From contig JAUYNR010000044.1 of NCBI GenBank assembly GCA_030698225.1, forward strand, positions 1 through 52,697: 52,697 bases of DNA, in the 5' to 3' direction. Each line of letters opens with the position of its first letter. The stretch's first letter is position 1. Source of the DNA: Oxalobacteraceae bacterium (GTDB lineage: Bacteria > Pseudomonadota > Gammaproteobacteria > Burkholderiales > Burkholderiaceae_D). A program made the translations under genes and the position numbers. Of the stretch, positions 15,746 to 26,473 are shown piece after piece. The notes under the pieces are model-generated. The model made no database searches, had not been told where the DNA came from, and saw only the letters and a program-made list of their open reading frames with translations.

Positions 15746-16906
15746 ATGCAGCAGATCAATCCGGAGCAGATCAAGCAGGACGTGCCGGCCGGGCCGCTCC
15801 GCCTGGCCGTCGGGCGGCGCAAGCAGGCTGCAACAGACACCCGCCAGCAACAACGCCGGCGCGATTTTGCCCGTATCTGCCTGCTGCCGGCAGCTTATTT
15901 ATTTGCGCTGTATGCGTTTTATCTCTGCGGTTTGGTCGACAGCAGGGTGCTGATCGGAGCCGCGGCAATGCTGGCGGCCGGATCGGTGGCGGCTTTCCTG
16001 CTGTTTTACAGCCGCATCAATCTGCGGGCCACCGACAAGAGCCTTACCGCGCTGCTGGCGTCCGGCATGATTCTCGCGATGCTGTGGATACTCTGCCAGG
16101 CTCCGGTCACGCGCATCATTTTCGTCCCGGCGGCGATGTTGATCATGGTGTTGAGCGCTTTTCGCCTGAAGCCATTCGTCTTCCTGATGATGGGCATCGG
16201 GACGCTGAGCAGTTTCTCGGCCACCGTTGCGCTGCAGTATCTGCAATCGGAAGTGCGCACATTTCCAGTACTGGATCTGATGCAGATGCTGGTATTTGCG
16301 CTGACGCTGCCCGCTTTGCTGGCGCTCGGCAAGCGCATGCGGGATTTGTACCGGGCCCTGCACCGGGCCGGCATCAAGATCGAACATGTACAGGAAGATG
16401 CCCGGCGCGACGCGCTCACCGGCTGCTACAACCGACGCTACATGATGAGCGAGCTGCAGCAGCAGAAGCAACTGGCGGACGCCAACGACGAGTATCTGTG
16501 TCTGGCGATCGTCGATCTTGACCATTTCAAGCGTATCAATGACGAAGTCGGGCATCTGGCCGGCGATGAAGTATTGCGCACCTTTGCCCGTGTGGCGCAG
16601 CAGCACCTGCGCAAGGAAGACGTGTTCGGGCGCTACGGCGGGGAAGAATTCCTGTTGCTGATGCCATCCACCATTTTGCTCAATGCGCTCAATACAGTGG
16701 AGCGCATCCGCGATCTGAGCGAGGCGCAACTCTGGATCAGCGCCAAACTGCAGCGCAAAGTGACCGTATCAATCGGACTGACCCAATACATTCCGGGAGA
16801 ATCGATCCTCGACCTGTTCTCCAGGGCGGATGCGGCAATGTATTTGGCCAAGACCGGCGGCCGCAACCAGGTGGTGGTGGAAGAGCCGGTCGAAGCTGTG
16901 CAATGA
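15746..16906 (+). CDS. Membrane diguanylate cyclase (GGDEF)
   Basis: This 386-residue protein has about six transmembrane segments (roughly 42-195) followed by a GGDEF domain. The active-site motif is GGEEF at 298-302, and the product-binding inhibitory site RxxD (RKED, 289-292) lies five residues before it, so catalysis with feedback control is expected. DALTGCYNRRY marks the domain start. It should make cyclic di-GMP in response to an unknown membrane or envelope signal. No EAL domain is present. The start at 15746 is chosen because the longer frame upstream has no membrane-protein character. Confidence 0.93.
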   Translation: MQQINPEQIKQDVPAGPLRLAVGRRKQAATDTRQQQRRRDFARICLLPAAYLFALYAFYLCGLVDSRVLIGAAAMLAAGSVAAFLLFYSRINLRATDKSLTALLASGMILAMLWILCQAPVTRIIFVPAAMLIMVLSAFRLKPFVFLMMGIGTLSSFSATVALQYLQSEVRTFPVLDLMQMLVFALTLPALLALGKRMRDLYRALHRAGIKIEHVQEDARRDALTGCYNRRYMMSELQQQKQLADANDEYLCLAIVDLDHFKRINDEVGHLAGDEVLRTFARVAQQHLRKEDVFGRYGGEEFLLLMPSTILLNALNTVERIRDLSEAQLWISAKLQRKVTVSIGLTQYIPGESILDLFSRADAAMYLAKTGGRNQVVVEEPVEAVQ

Positions 16907-17107
16907 GCTGCCCGCAGACGATCACCGCACAGAGTTATGTTATTTTAATAACAGGGCAGGATCAGGGGCCGATCCAGGATTCGTGCCTATCGTTGTGGTA
17001 GATGCGCAATCTGACTGGTGCAGCTTGTTCCGGTTGCAGCACTGCTGAACTTCGTATCCAGATCGCAAGTCTACCGTTCTCAATCTACCAATTTGGACCA
17101 TCCGGAA

Positions 17108-17893
17108 ATGAAAAATGCAGATCGTGCCAGCACACCCTTCAAGCTGCTCGAATGGCTTGACTGTGCTCTTTTTCTCGATTTCGACGGCACTCTGGTTGAC
17201 TTGGCTCCCACGCCCGATGCAGTGGCCGTCGCGCCCGGATTGGTTGATGCGCTGCGCGTCATCCGTGATCGGCTCGATGGCAGGCTGGCGATTGTCTCCG
17301 GCCGTCCGATCGCGCAGATCGATGCGATGCTTGCCACGCTGACCTTGCCGATGGCTGGCGTACACGGGATGGAAAGGCGTGATGCCGACGGTATGCTGCA
17401 CTACGCGCCGGTTCCCTCATTTTCCACCGTGCAGGAGTGCGCGTTGTATTTGGCGACACGCGATCCGCGCTTGCGCGTGGAGCAAAAACGCGGCGCCCTG
17501 GCGCTGCACTACCGGCAGGCGCCCGAGTTGGAGCATCTGTGTAAGGCGGAAATGCTCGCGGCCATCCGGGAAACTCCCGGCATGTTGCTGTTGCACGGGA
17601 AAATGGTCATCGAAGTCAAACCGGCTGGCGTCACCAAGGGAACTGCAATCCGCGATTTTCTGGCCGAGGCGCCATTCATCGGCAGCCGTCCGGTGTTTGC
17701 CGGCGATGACACCACCGACGAGGTGGGCTTTGCGTATGTGCAGCAAGCCGGCGGACTGGCTCTGAAGGTAGGAGAGGGCGCCAGCGTGGCACGGCATCGG
17801 ATTGCCACACCGCAGGCATTGCGTGCGGAACTCGCGCATGCGGCCCACACCCTGTCGGCGGCGATGGCGAAAATGCCCGGCAAGAACGAATGA
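17108..17893 (+). CDS. otsB: Trehalose-6-phosphate phosphatase OtsB
   Basis: This 261-residue HAD-superfamily phosphatase has the nucleophile motif LFLDFDGTLVD (24-28), SGRP at the second motif, GVHGMER, the Lys-containing VIEVKPAGVTKG, and the acidic FAGDDTTDE metal motif. It removes phosphate from trehalose-6-phosphate made by OtsA. The ATG at 17108 was chosen to give the usual family length. It is followed by a GH15 enzyme and otsA on the same strand, a common otsB-GH15-otsA order in proteobacteria, with a palindromic repeat in the first gap. Confidence 0.95.
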   Translation: MKNADRASTPFKLLEWLDCALFLDFDGTLVDLAPTPDAVAVAPGLVDALRVIRDRLDGRLAIVSGRPIAQIDAMLATLTLPMAGVHGMERRDADGMLHYAPVPSFSTVQECALYLATRDPRLRVEQKRGALALHYRQAPELEHLCKAEMLAAIRETPGMLLLHGKMVIEVKPAGVTKGTAIRDFLAEAPFIGSRPVFAGDDTTDEVGFAYVQQAGGLALKVGEGASVARHRIATPQALRAELAHAAHTLSAAMAKMPGKNE

Positions 17894-17960
17894 AAGCACC
17901 ACGGCCGCCCTGCTGGCAGGCGAATGTCGTTCAGCCGGCTGCAACCTAAGCGCTGATTTA

Positions 17961-18030
17961 CCCTCCAACCCTTCTCCCGCCTGCGGGAGTAGGGAGCGAA
18001 GCGAGTCGCTACCCAACTTTTACGTTAAAG
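17961..18030 (+). repeat. CCCTCTCCC-type palindromic repeat, copy 6
   Basis: CCCTCCAACCCTTCTCCCGC at 17961-17980, then CTGCGGGAGTAGGGAGCGAA and GCGAGTCGCTACC leading to TTTTACGTTAA. It separates otsB from the GH15 gene inside a probable operon, where it may act on mRNA stability or coupling. Confidence 0.8.
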
Positions 18031-18043
18031 GCTTTTGATAGAT

Positions 18044-19867
18044 ATGGCGAATACTTCAGCCGAATCGGCTGCTCCAACAGTTGCTGCCGCGTCCACACTG
18101 GACTGCGGCGTTATCGGAAATTGTGCGTTCAGCGCGCTGGTGGACCGGATGGGTCGGATGGTCTGGTGTTGCCTGCCGCGTTTCGATGGCGATCCGATAT
18201 TTAATGCTCTGCTCGATGGCTCAGACAACGGCAGCCTGTGGAGCATCGAGGTCGAGAATTTTGCGCGCAGCGAGCAATTTTACGAACCGAACACCGCCGT
18301 GCTGCGGACCCGCCTGTTCGACGCCAAAGGCCGGGGCATCGAGATCACCGACTTTGCCCCGCGTTTCAAGAGTCGCGATCGCATGTTCCGGCCGCTGATG
18401 CTGGTGCGCCGCGTGCGCCCGCTACATAGCGCAGTGCGCATCAGGGTGCGGCTGCGGCCGCGCTTCGACTGGGGCCGGCAGTTACCGGCGATCACGCATG
18501 GCAGCCACCACATTCGCTACCTCGGACAGACACAGGCGCTGCGGCTCAATACCGATGCCTCGCTGAGTTACCTGCTGAGCGAATCATTTTTCGTGCTGGA
18601 CAAGACGGTCAACTTCATGCTCGGTCCGGACGAGACGCTGGCCGACGGCATCGACGACACCGCGCGCAGTTTCGAAAATGAGACTACCAGCTACTGGCGT
18701 ACCTGGACCCGGCGCCTGGCCATACCGTTGGAGTGGCAGGACGTGGTGATTCGCGCGGCCATTACGCTGAAGATGTCCTTGTTTGAAGACACCGGCGCGA
18801 TCATTGCAGCGATGACCACCAGCATCCCCGAGGCGCCGGACAGCAGCCGCAACTGGGACTATCGCTACTGCTGGTTGCGCGACGCGTTCTTCGTGGTGCG
18901 CGCGCTCAACAGCCTGTCGGAAGTCGGCACCATGGAGGATTACCTGCGCTGGCTGAGCAATGTGGTCGCGCGCTCGAAGGGCGGCCACATCCAGCCGCTG
19001 TACGGCATCGGGCTGGAGGAATCGCTGCCGGAGTCGATCCTCGATCATCTGCCCGGTTACCGCAACCACGCACCGGTGCGCGTGGGCAATCAGGCGCAGG
19101 AACATTTTCAGCATGATGTGTACGGCAACATCATTTTGGGTGCGACCCAGGCGTTTCTCGACCAGCGCCTGTTCCACCGTGGCAGCATCACCGACTTCCA
19201 TTATCTGGAAGCGGTCGGCGAACAGGCGTTCCGCGTCTATGCCGAGCCCGACGCCGGCATGTGGGAGCTGCGCTCGCGGGCCCGGGTGCACACTTCATCG
19301 GTGCTGATGAGTTGGGCCGCCTGTGACCGGCTGTCCAAGATCGCGCAGACGCTGGGGCTGGCCGAGCGTGCAGCGCACTGGCAGGAGCGCGCGCAGATCA
19401 TCCGCGAACACTTGCTGCGCGATGCCTGGAGCGAGGAGCGGCAAGCGTTCGCCGAAAGCCTGGGCGGACGCGATCTGGATGCCAGCGTGCTGCTGATGGC
19501 CGAAGTGAATTTCATCGACCCCAAAGACCCACGCTTCATCTCCACCGTGGACGCTCTCGAACGTTCTTTGTGCGACGGTCCGTACATGCGCCGTTACGAG
19601 GCGCCGGATGATTTCGGCACGCCCGAAACCGCGTTCAACATCTGCACCTTTTGGCGTATCGATGCGCTGGCGCGGATCGGCCGCAAAGAGCAGGCGCGCG
19701 AGATTTTCGAAACCATGCTGAAGGCCCGCAATCATCTGGGATTGCTGTCCGAAGATACCCACCCGGTCAGCGGCGAGATGTGGGGAAATTTTCCGCAGAC
19801 TTACTCGATGGTGGGACTGATCAACTGCGCGGTGCGCCTGTCCGCCCCCTGGGACAGCGCCATCTAG
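18044..19867 (+). CDS. Glycoside hydrolase family 15 (glucoamylase/trehalase-like)
   Basis: This enzyme of about 607 residues has an N-terminal beta-rich domain (IGNCAFSALVDRMGRMVWCC) and an (alpha/alpha)6 catalytic domain with SRNWDYRYCWLRDAFFVV and GTPETAFNICTFWRIDAL, as in GH15 enzymes placed between otsB and otsA. Members hydrolyse alpha-glucosidic bonds, and some characterised relatives are trehalases, so degradation or control of trehalose is possible. Substrate is not shown by sequence. A TTG at 18035 could also serve as start. It lacks a signal peptide and so is cytoplasmic. The otsA start follows after 23 nt. Confidence 0.9.
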   Translation: MANTSAESAAPTVAAASTLDCGVIGNCAFSALVDRMGRMVWCCLPRFDGDPIFNALLDGSDNGSLWSIEVENFARSEQFYEPNTAVLRTRLFDAKGRGIEITDFAPRFKSRDRMFRPLMLVRRVRPLHSAVRIRVRLRPRFDWGRQLPAITHGSHHIRYLGQTQALRLNTDASLSYLLSESFFVLDKTVNFMLGPDETLADGIDDTARSFENETTSYWRTWTRRLAIPLEWQDVVIRAAITLKMSLFEDTGAIIAAMTTSIPEAPDSSRNWDYRYCWLRDAFFVVRALNSLSEVGTMEDYLRWLSNVVARSKGGHIQPLYGIGLEESLPESILDHLPGYRNHAPVRVGNQAQEHFQHDVYGNIILGATQAFLDQRLFHRGSITDFHYLEAVGEQAFRVYAEPDAGMWELRSRARVHTSSVLMSWAACDRLSKIAQTLGLAERAAHWQERAQIIREHLLRDAWSEERQAFAESLGGRDLDASVLLMAEVNFIDPKDPRFISTVDALERSLCDGPYMRRYEAPDDFGTPETAFNICTFWRIDALARIGRKEQAREIFETMLKARNHLGLLSEDTHPVSGEMWGNFPQTYSMVGLINCAVRLSAPWDSAI

Positions 19868-19890
19868 GCGTGAATACGAATAAGGAAGCC

Positions 19891-21330
19891 ATGTCACGCC
19901 TCGTTATTGTTTCAAACCGCGTTGCCGATCCGCGCAAACCTGCCGCCGGCGGCCTCGCGGTGGCCCTCGGCGAAAGCATGAAGAAAACCGGTGCGCTCTG
20001 GTTCGGCTGGAGCGGCAAGATAGTCGAAACGGCCGCAGGCGGCGTGCCCGGCGAAGGCGAACTGCATACGCAGAAAGCCGGCAACGTGACGCTGGTCACG
20101 GTCGATTTATGTCGCCAGGATCACGATGCGTATTACCTTGGCTACTCCAACGACGTGCTGTGGCCGGTGTTCCATTACCGGCTGGATCTGGGCAATTACG
20201 AACCCGGTTTTGCCGCAGGCTACCGCCGCGTCAACGAACTCTTCGCGCGCAAGCTGCTGCCGCTGCTGAAACCCGATGACACGATCTGGGTCCACGACTA
20301 CCACCTGATCCCGCTGGCGGCCAGGCTGCGCGCGCTGGGGTGCACCAACCGGATCGGGTTCTTCCTGCATATTCCAATGCCGCCGCCGTTGATCATGGCG
20401 GCCATCCCGCAGCAGGATTGGCTGATGCGCACGCTGTTCGACTATGATCTGGTGGGTTTTCAGAGCGAAGCCGATCTGCTGAATTTTTCGCACTACGTGC
20501 AGTCCGAGGCGCAGGCCGAGGTGCTGCCTGACGGGCGCTACCGCGCGTTCAACCGCACGCTACAGGCCGGGGCATTTCCGATCGGTATCGACGTCGATGA
20601 GTTTGCCCGTATGGCCGATACCAGGGAGGGCCGGCAGATGTTCCAGCGCATGCGCAAGGAATATTCGCGCCGCCAATTGCTGGTCGGGGTTGACCGGCTG
20701 GACTACTCGAAGGGGCTGCCGCAACGGATCCGCGCGTTTCGTGAACTGCTGGTGCGTTATCCGGAGAACCTGAATAGTGCGACGCTGATCCAGATCGCCT
20801 CGCCGAGCCGCGAGGATGTCGACGCCTACGCCGACATCCGGGACGAGATGGCAAATCTGTGCGGAGCCATTAACGGCGATTTCGGCGAACTGGACTGGAT
20901 GCCGATCCGCTACATCCACCGCACGGTGGCGCGCAAACGGCTGCCCGGCTTGTACCGCGCCAGCCGCGTCGGGCTGGTCACCCCCTTGCGCGACGGCATG
21001 AATCTGGTCGCCAAGGAATTCATCGCCGCGCAAGATCCTGCCGATCCGGGTGTGCTGGTGCTCTCGCGCTTTGCCGGTGCGGCCGAACAACTGAAGGAAG
21101 CATTGCTGGTCAATCCATACGACATCGAGCGCACCGCACAGGCGATCCAGCAGGCGCTGCAGATGCCTTTGGACGAACGCCGCAATCGGCACCAGGCACT
21201 GCTGCGCCGGATCAAAGAGCAAGACGTGCATTGGTGGTGCGAGACTTTCCTCGCAACGCTGCAAAATCTCGAACCGCGGGCTCCTCAGTGCAACCGCGTT
21301 GCATGCAGGGTTAAACCAATGCTCGTTTGA
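19891..21330 (+). CDS. otsA: Trehalose-6-phosphate synthase OtsA
   Basis: This 479-residue GT20 enzyme joins UDP-glucose and glucose-6-phosphate. Visible family motifs are MSRLVIVSNRV, WFGWSGKI, WPVFHYR, WVHDYHLIPLAARLR, GFFLHIPMPPP, VDRLDYSKGLPQRI and PLRDGMNLVAKEF. An AAGGAAG ribosome site precedes ATG 19891. The C-terminus overlaps the end of the convergent aglK by 20 bp, so the trehalose operon and the alpha-glucoside operon read into each other. The last dozen residues (APQCNRVACRVKPMLV) look like an extension from this overlap. Confidence 0.95.
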   Translation: MSRLVIVSNRVADPRKPAAGGLAVALGESMKKTGALWFGWSGKIVETAAGGVPGEGELHTQKAGNVTLVTVDLCRQDHDAYYLGYSNDVLWPVFHYRLDLGNYEPGFAAGYRRVNELFARKLLPLLKPDDTIWVHDYHLIPLAARLRALGCTNRIGFFLHIPMPPPLIMAAIPQQDWLMRTLFDYDLVGFQSEADLLNFSHYVQSEAQAEVLPDGRYRAFNRTLQAGAFPIGIDVDEFARMADTREGRQMFQRMRKEYSRRQLLVGVDRLDYSKGLPQRIRAFRELLVRYPENLNSATLIQIASPSREDVDAYADIRDEMANLCGAINGDFGELDWMPIRYIHRTVARKRLPGLYRASRVGLVTPLRDGMNLVAKEFIAAQDPADPGVLVLSRFAGAAEQLKEALLVNPYDIERTAQAIQQALQMPLDERRNRHQALLRRIKEQDVHWWCETFLATLQNLEPRAPQCNRVACRVKPMLV

Positions 21331-22462
21331 CAGAATCGATACGCACTGTACGCAGACAGGCACGGCCATCCTGCTTGAACGCATGCAGGCTGTCAGGCGC
21401 CAGATACACAGATATCAGCTCGCCGATCTTATGGGCGGTATCACCGCTTTCGCGCACCGTGATCAATTTACCGTCTGGCAAGCGCAGGTACAGATACGAT
21501 GCTTCGCCCAGTCTCTCGACAAATGCAACCTTGCCGCAGATGGTGTTGGCAAGGCGCTCGCCACTGGTTGGCAGCGTATGCTCGGGGCGGATGCCCAGTT
21601 CGAGCGGCGTGCCTGGTGCCAGGTCGGTCGCATCGACCTGCGCGCTCAGCACGGCGTTGGCGACGCGCACCGTGGCGACGCCGGCCTCGGCTTTTTCCAG
21701 CACGCCCTGGATGAAGTTCATTTTAGGTGAGCCGATGAAGCCGGCCACGAATTTATTGACCGGAAAGTGATACAGCTCCAGCGGCGCCCCGCATTGCGCG
21801 ACGCTGCCATCGCGCAATACCGCGTCGCCGGCATTGAGCAGCACGATCTTGTTGGCCAGCGTCATTGCCTCGACCTGGTCATGGGTGACGTAAATCATGC
21901 TGGAAGTGCCGATATCCGAATGGAGCTTGGCGATTTCGAGCCGGGTTTGCACGCGCAGCGACGCATCCAGGTTCGACAGCGGTTCGTCGAACAGGAAAAT
22001 TTGCGGCTGGCGCACGATCGCGCGGCCGATCGCCACCCGCTGGCGCTGGCCGCCCGACAATTCCTTCGGCAGGCGCTCGAGCAAAGGCTCCAGTTGCAGG
22101 ATGCGGGCCGCTTCGCGCACCTTTTTGTCGACGGTATCGCTGCTGGTCTTCAGGATCTTCAAGCCGAACGCCATGTTGTCATAGACGCTCATGTGCGGGT
22201 ACAGCGCATAGCTCTGGAACACCATCGCCACCCCGCGTTCGGTCGGCGATTTTTCATTCATCCGCTGGCCGCCCATCAGCAATTCGCCGCCGGAAATATC
22301 TTCCAGTCCCGCCACCATCCGCAACAGCGTCGACTTGCCGCAGCCGGAAGGCCCGACAAACACGCAAAACTCGCCTTGCTCGATGGTCAGGTTGACATCG
22401 CGGATCACGTCAGGCCCAGTGCCGTAACGCTTGTGGATACCTTTAAAGATTAAATCAGCCAT
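21311..22462 (-). CDS. aglK: Alpha-glucoside ABC transporter ATP-binding protein AglK
   Basis: This 383-residue MalK/UgpC-type ATPase has Walker A GPSGCGKST (about 37-45), signature LSGGQRQRVAIGRAI, Walker B IFLFDEPLSNLDA, and a C-terminal regulatory OB/TOBE-type domain (LGIRPEH, VRESGDTAHKIGELISVYL). It powers the AglEFG importer. It is last in the aglEFGAK order, 44 nt after aglA. Assignment to alpha-glucosides rests on operon order and the alpha-glucosidase neighbour. The start was chosen at MADLIFKGIHKRYG (22462). Confidence 0.93.
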   Translation of the reverse strand: MADLIFKGIHKRYGTGPDVIRDVNLTIEQGEFCVFVGPSGCGKSTLLRMVAGLEDISGGELLMGGQRMNEKSPTERGVAMVFQSYALYPHMSVYDNMAFGLKILKTSSDTVDKKVREAARILQLEPLLERLPKELSGGQRQRVAIGRAIVRQPQIFLFDEPLSNLDASLRVQTRLEIAKLHSDIGTSSMIYVTHDQVEAMTLANKIVLLNAGDAVLRDGSVAQCGAPLELYHFPVNKFVAGFIGSPKMNFIQGVLEKAEAGVATVRVANAVLSAQVDATDLAPGTPLELGIRPEHTLPTSGERLANTICGKVAFVERLGEASYLYLRLPDGKLITVRESGDTAHKIGELISVYLAPDSLHAFKQDGRACLRTVRIDSVKRALV

Positions 22463-22506
22463 GGCATTCTTTCTTCTGAAATAAAAGTGCGACAACTAGA
22501 ATAGGT

Positions 22507-24174
22507 TCAGTTGACCCAGGCAAAGCAGACGCCCCAGGCGGCCAGATCAAGCTGCTGGTCCTTGATGCCGGCGGCGCTGAAACCATGGCCTTCACAGGTG
22601 CTGAGTGCGCCGATATCGGCCGGCAGCGTATAGCCGGCGGCCGAGGCTGACAGGTTGAATGCGCACAATAGCTGCTTGCCGTCTTGATTGCGGACGAACG
22701 CCAGCACTTGATCATCGACCGACAGCAAAGCGATTTCGCCATTGATCAGCACCGGCAGCGTCTTGCGCCACTTTAAGAAATTTTGGTAATGCGCCAGCAC
22801 GCTGTCGGATTGCTGTTGCTGCACATCGGCCGCCAGCGACAGATGCGGTGCCGCCAGCGACAGCCAGGTCTTGTCGGCGCTGCTGAAACCCGCATGCGGC
22901 GCCGCGGCCGACCAGGGCATCGGTGTGCGGCAACCGTCGCGTCCTTTGAAGGCCGGCCACATGGTGATGCCGTAGGGGTCCTGCAATTCCTCAAAGAGCA
23001 GCTCCGCTTCCGGCAGGCCCAGTTCATCGCCTTGATAAATGCAGGGGCTGCCGCGCAGCGACAGTTGCAGCGCCGCGTACAGCTTCAATGCTTGCGGCGT
23101 GGCCTGGTTGCCGCCCCAGCGGGTCGCCACGCGCACCACATCGTGATTCGAAATGGCCCAGCAGGCCCAGCCATCGCTTACCCGTTGTTCGAAATTGGCC
23201 AAGATCCGATGCAGATGCGGTGCCGAACAGGCTTCGCTGAGCAAATCGAAGCTGTACGCGGTGTGCAGCTTGTCGCCGCCGTTGGTGTACTCGGCCATCA
23301 CGTCCAGCGAGTCATCGGCACTGACTTCGCCGACCGTGGTAATGCCCGGATATTCATCCAGCATTGCGCGGATGCGTTTCAGGAACGGAATGTTCTCCGG
23401 CTGCGTCTTATCGTACCGATGCCATTGCCATGCATACGGATTGACGCTGTTGACCGCCGCATCGATGCCTTGCGGACGCCCTTTGGGTGGATTGTCGCGC
23501 AGCAATGGGTCATGCATGTAAAAATTCACGGTATCGAAGCGGAAACCGTCGACGCCGAGTTCCAGCCAGAAGCGCATCGTCTCCAGCAACGCTTGCTGCA
23601 GCTGCGGATTGTGGACGTTCAGGTCGGGCTGGCTGGTCAGGAAATTGTGCAGGTAATATTGCTCGCGTGCGGTATCCCACTGCCAGCCGGAGCCGCCGAA
23701 AATCGACAGCCAGTTGTTCGGCGGGGTGCCGTCGCCTTTGGCGTCTGCCCACACATACCAGTCGGCTTTCGGGTTGGTTTGGTCGGCGCGGCTCTCGGTA
23801 AACCACGAATGGCTGTCGGCGGTATGGCTCAGCACCTGATCGATAATCACGCGCAGTCCCAGGCGATGCGCATGCTCGAGCATGCCGGTGAAGTCTTCCA
23901 GCGTGCCGAACATCGGATCGACCGCGCAGTAGTCGCTGACGTCGTAGCCGAAATCCTTCATCGGCGACTTGAAGAAAGGCGACAGCCAGATCGCATCGAC
24001 GCCGAGCGCGGCGATATACGGCAAGCGCTGCGAAATGCCGTTCAGGTCGCCGATGCCGTCGCCGTTGCTGTCCTGGTAGCTGCGCGGATAGATCTGGTAC
24101 ACCACGCCGCCGCGCCACCAGTCAGGATCGGTCAGGTTGCCGGAAAACTGCTTGAAGGTGCGTGCCTCGGTCAT
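22507..24174 (-). CDS. aglA: GH13 alpha-glucosidase AglA
   Basis: This 555-residue GH13 enzyme has WWRGGVVYQIYPRSYQDSNG at the start, nucleophile region GVDGFRFDTVNFYMHD, acid/base TVGEVSADDSLD, and the third acid in AISNHDVVR. It hydrolyses alpha-glucosides such as sucrose, maltose or trehalulose after import; the exact preference is not visible. No signal peptide, so it acts in the cytoplasm on sugars brought in by AglEFGK. The start at 24174 is the first Met with a family-like sequence. Confidence 0.93.
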   Translation of the reverse strand: MTEARTFKQFSGNLTDPDWWRGGVVYQIYPRSYQDSNGDGIGDLNGISQRLPYIAALGVDAIWLSPFFKSPMKDFGYDVSDYCAVDPMFGTLEDFTGMLEHAHRLGLRVIIDQVLSHTADSHSWFTESRADQTNPKADWYVWADAKGDGTPPNNWLSIFGGSGWQWDTAREQYYLHNFLTSQPDLNVHNPQLQQALLETMRFWLELGVDGFRFDTVNFYMHDPLLRDNPPKGRPQGIDAAVNSVNPYAWQWHRYDKTQPENIPFLKRIRAMLDEYPGITTVGEVSADDSLDVMAEYTNGGDKLHTAYSFDLLSEACSAPHLHRILANFEQRVSDGWACWAISNHDVVRVATRWGGNQATPQALKLYAALQLSLRGSPCIYQGDELGLPEAELLFEELQDPYGITMWPAFKGRDGCRTPMPWSAAAPHAGFSSADKTWLSLAAPHLSLAADVQQQQSDSVLAHYQNFLKWRKTLPVLINGEIALLSVDDQVLAFVRNQDGKQLLCAFNLSASAAGYTLPADIGALSTCEGHGFSAAGIKDQQLDLAAWGVCFAWVN

Positions 24175-24296
24175 TGCTAGTTGCTCCCAAATTAAATGCA
24201 ATTAAAAATTTAAAAATGCGGCAGCCCTGGCGGGTTAGCCGAAATCGTTCAGTTCCGTAGTGTTGTTGCGTGTTGGTGCAGGGGAAATACAGGCGA

Positions 24297-25136
<840 letters not shown>

Positions 25137-25196
25137 GATAGTTCTCCTGCAGGCTTGATATGCTGCGCTCTAACGGTCATGGCGAAAATGCCACGA

Positions 25197-25270
25197 CCTC
25201 CCTCACCCCCAACCCCTCTCCCGCCTGCGGGAGAGGGGAGCGAAGTGAGTTGCTGCGCACCTGTTACGTT
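25197..25270 (+). repeat. CCCTCTCCC-type palindromic repeat, copy 7
   Basis: CCTCCCTCACCCCCAACCCC, then the core TCTCCCGCCTGCGGGAGAGG and GGAGCGAAGTGAGTTGCTGC, ending CTGTTACGTT. The upstream ACGGTCATGGCGAAAATG is shared with the copy at 3774. It sits in the aglF-aglG gap within the operon. Confidence 0.85.
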
Positions 25271-25274
25271 TAAA

Positions 25275-26231
25275 TTAACCTTCGGCATTGGTTCGGCTGA
25301 ATTTCATGTAACCCAGCGTGCACAAGGCGATGATCAGAAACAGCACGGTGGAGGCGGCCGAGCCTGCGCCGACATAACCGTTGGAGATCATTGTTTCGCG
25401 CACGAAGCCGGACATGCTGATGGTGCTTTGATTGGTGCCGGTCAGGATGTAGATCACGTCGAACACGCGCAGCGCGTCGAGCAGGCGGAAGATGATCGCC
25501 ACCATCAGCGCCGGCTTGATCAGCGGCAGCGTGACCCTGAAAAACACCTTGGCCGGATGGATGCCGTCGACCTGGGCCGCTTCGTAACAGTCCTTGGGCA
25601 GCATTTGCAGCGCCGCCAGAATCAGCAAAGCCATGAAGGGCGTGGTCTTCCAGACGTCCACCAGCAGCACCGAAAACATCGGCAGATCGGTGGTGAAGGC
25701 GATTCTGTCGAAGTCCAGCGACGCCAGCACGATGTTGATGATGCCGTATTGCTGTTGCAACATCCAATCCCACATCTTGGCCGAGACGATGGTCGGAATC
25801 GCCCACGGTACCAGCACTGCGGTACGCACCAGCGCCCGGCCTGTGAACTGCGCGTTCAGTACCAGCGCCACGATCAGGCCAAGCACGGTTTCCAGCGTCA
25901 CTGAACAGAGCGCGAAGAACAGGGTGTTCTTGACCGCCGCGGCCCATTTCGGATCGATCAGATTGCCGCGGTTGAAGAACAGGCCGTAATCGCCGAAATA
26001 ATTCTCCAGGCCGATGAACTTGACGCCGGACCCGCCCAGCCGGTCCAGGCGCGCATCGGTAAAGCTCAGCCAGATGCTGCGGCCGAGGGGTTCCAGCGCG
26101 ACCAGCGCCAGGATCAGCAGCATCGGCGCCAAAAAAATCCAGGCACTGCGTATACGTTGTTTGGTGAGCGCGCTTTGCGGCACTTTTTCCTCTACGGCGC
26201 TCTGGGGCGCTGTGATTGGTATGGCACTCAT
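25275..26231 (-). CDS. aglF: Alpha-glucoside ABC transporter permease AglF
   Basis: This 318-residue MalF-type permease has a cytoplasmic N-terminus, a first membrane segment RSAWIFLAPMLLILALVAL, and an EAA loop DCYEAAQVDGIHPAKVFFRV near the C-terminus. Together with AglG it forms the channel of the importer. The start at 26231 (MSAIPITAPQS) was chosen because the longer frame upstream includes a palindromic repeat. A 700-bp gap filled with repeats separates it from aglE, unusual for an operon. Confidence 0.93.
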   Translation of the reverse strand: MSAIPITAPQSAVEEKVPQSALTKQRIRSAWIFLAPMLLILALVALEPLGRSIWLSFTDARLDRLGGSGVKFIGLENYFGDYGLFFNRGNLIDPKWAAAVKNTLFFALCSVTLETVLGLIVALVLNAQFTGRALVRTAVLVPWAIPTIVSAKMWDWMLQQQYGIINIVLASLDFDRIAFTTDLPMFSVLLVDVWKTTPFMALLILAALQMLPKDCYEAAQVDGIHPAKVFFRVTLPLIKPALMVAIIFRLLDALRVFDVIYILTGTNQSTISMSGFVRETMISNGYVGAGSAASTVLFLIIALCTLGYMKFSRTNAEG

Positions 26232-26379
26232 CGGATGTCTCCTCCGGTTGGGGTGAATGGTGCAAGGCTGATCACTCCGATCGCCGAGCCTGGTATTGCT
26301 GCACCGGCATGTTCCTGAGGCCGTGCGCGGTTCGAAACAACCGACCCTGACAGGGGCCGGTTTTCTACCTCTGTTCAGC

Positions 26380-26420
26380 CCCCTCTCCCGCGTGCGGGAG
26401 AGGGTTGGGGGAGAGGGCGA
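26380..26420 (-). repeat. CCCTCTCCC-type palindromic repeat, copy 8
   Basis: CCCCTCTCCCGCGTGCGGGA at 26381-26400 followed by GAGGGTTGGGGGAGAGGG. The leader lies on the high side, so this copy is in minus orientation. It lies upstream of aglF. Confidence 0.8.
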
Positions 26421-26473
26421 CTGCAAAGTTGCTGACTTAATTAATCGTTTTGCCCTTCGTCGATGCTTTGTCG

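Noticed and set aside
19651..19890. Longer otsA reading frame starting within the GH15 gene
   Set aside because: The extra 80 residues are the GH15 coding sequence in another frame; the ATG at 19891 has a ribosome site and the standard OtsA start MSRLVIVSNRV.
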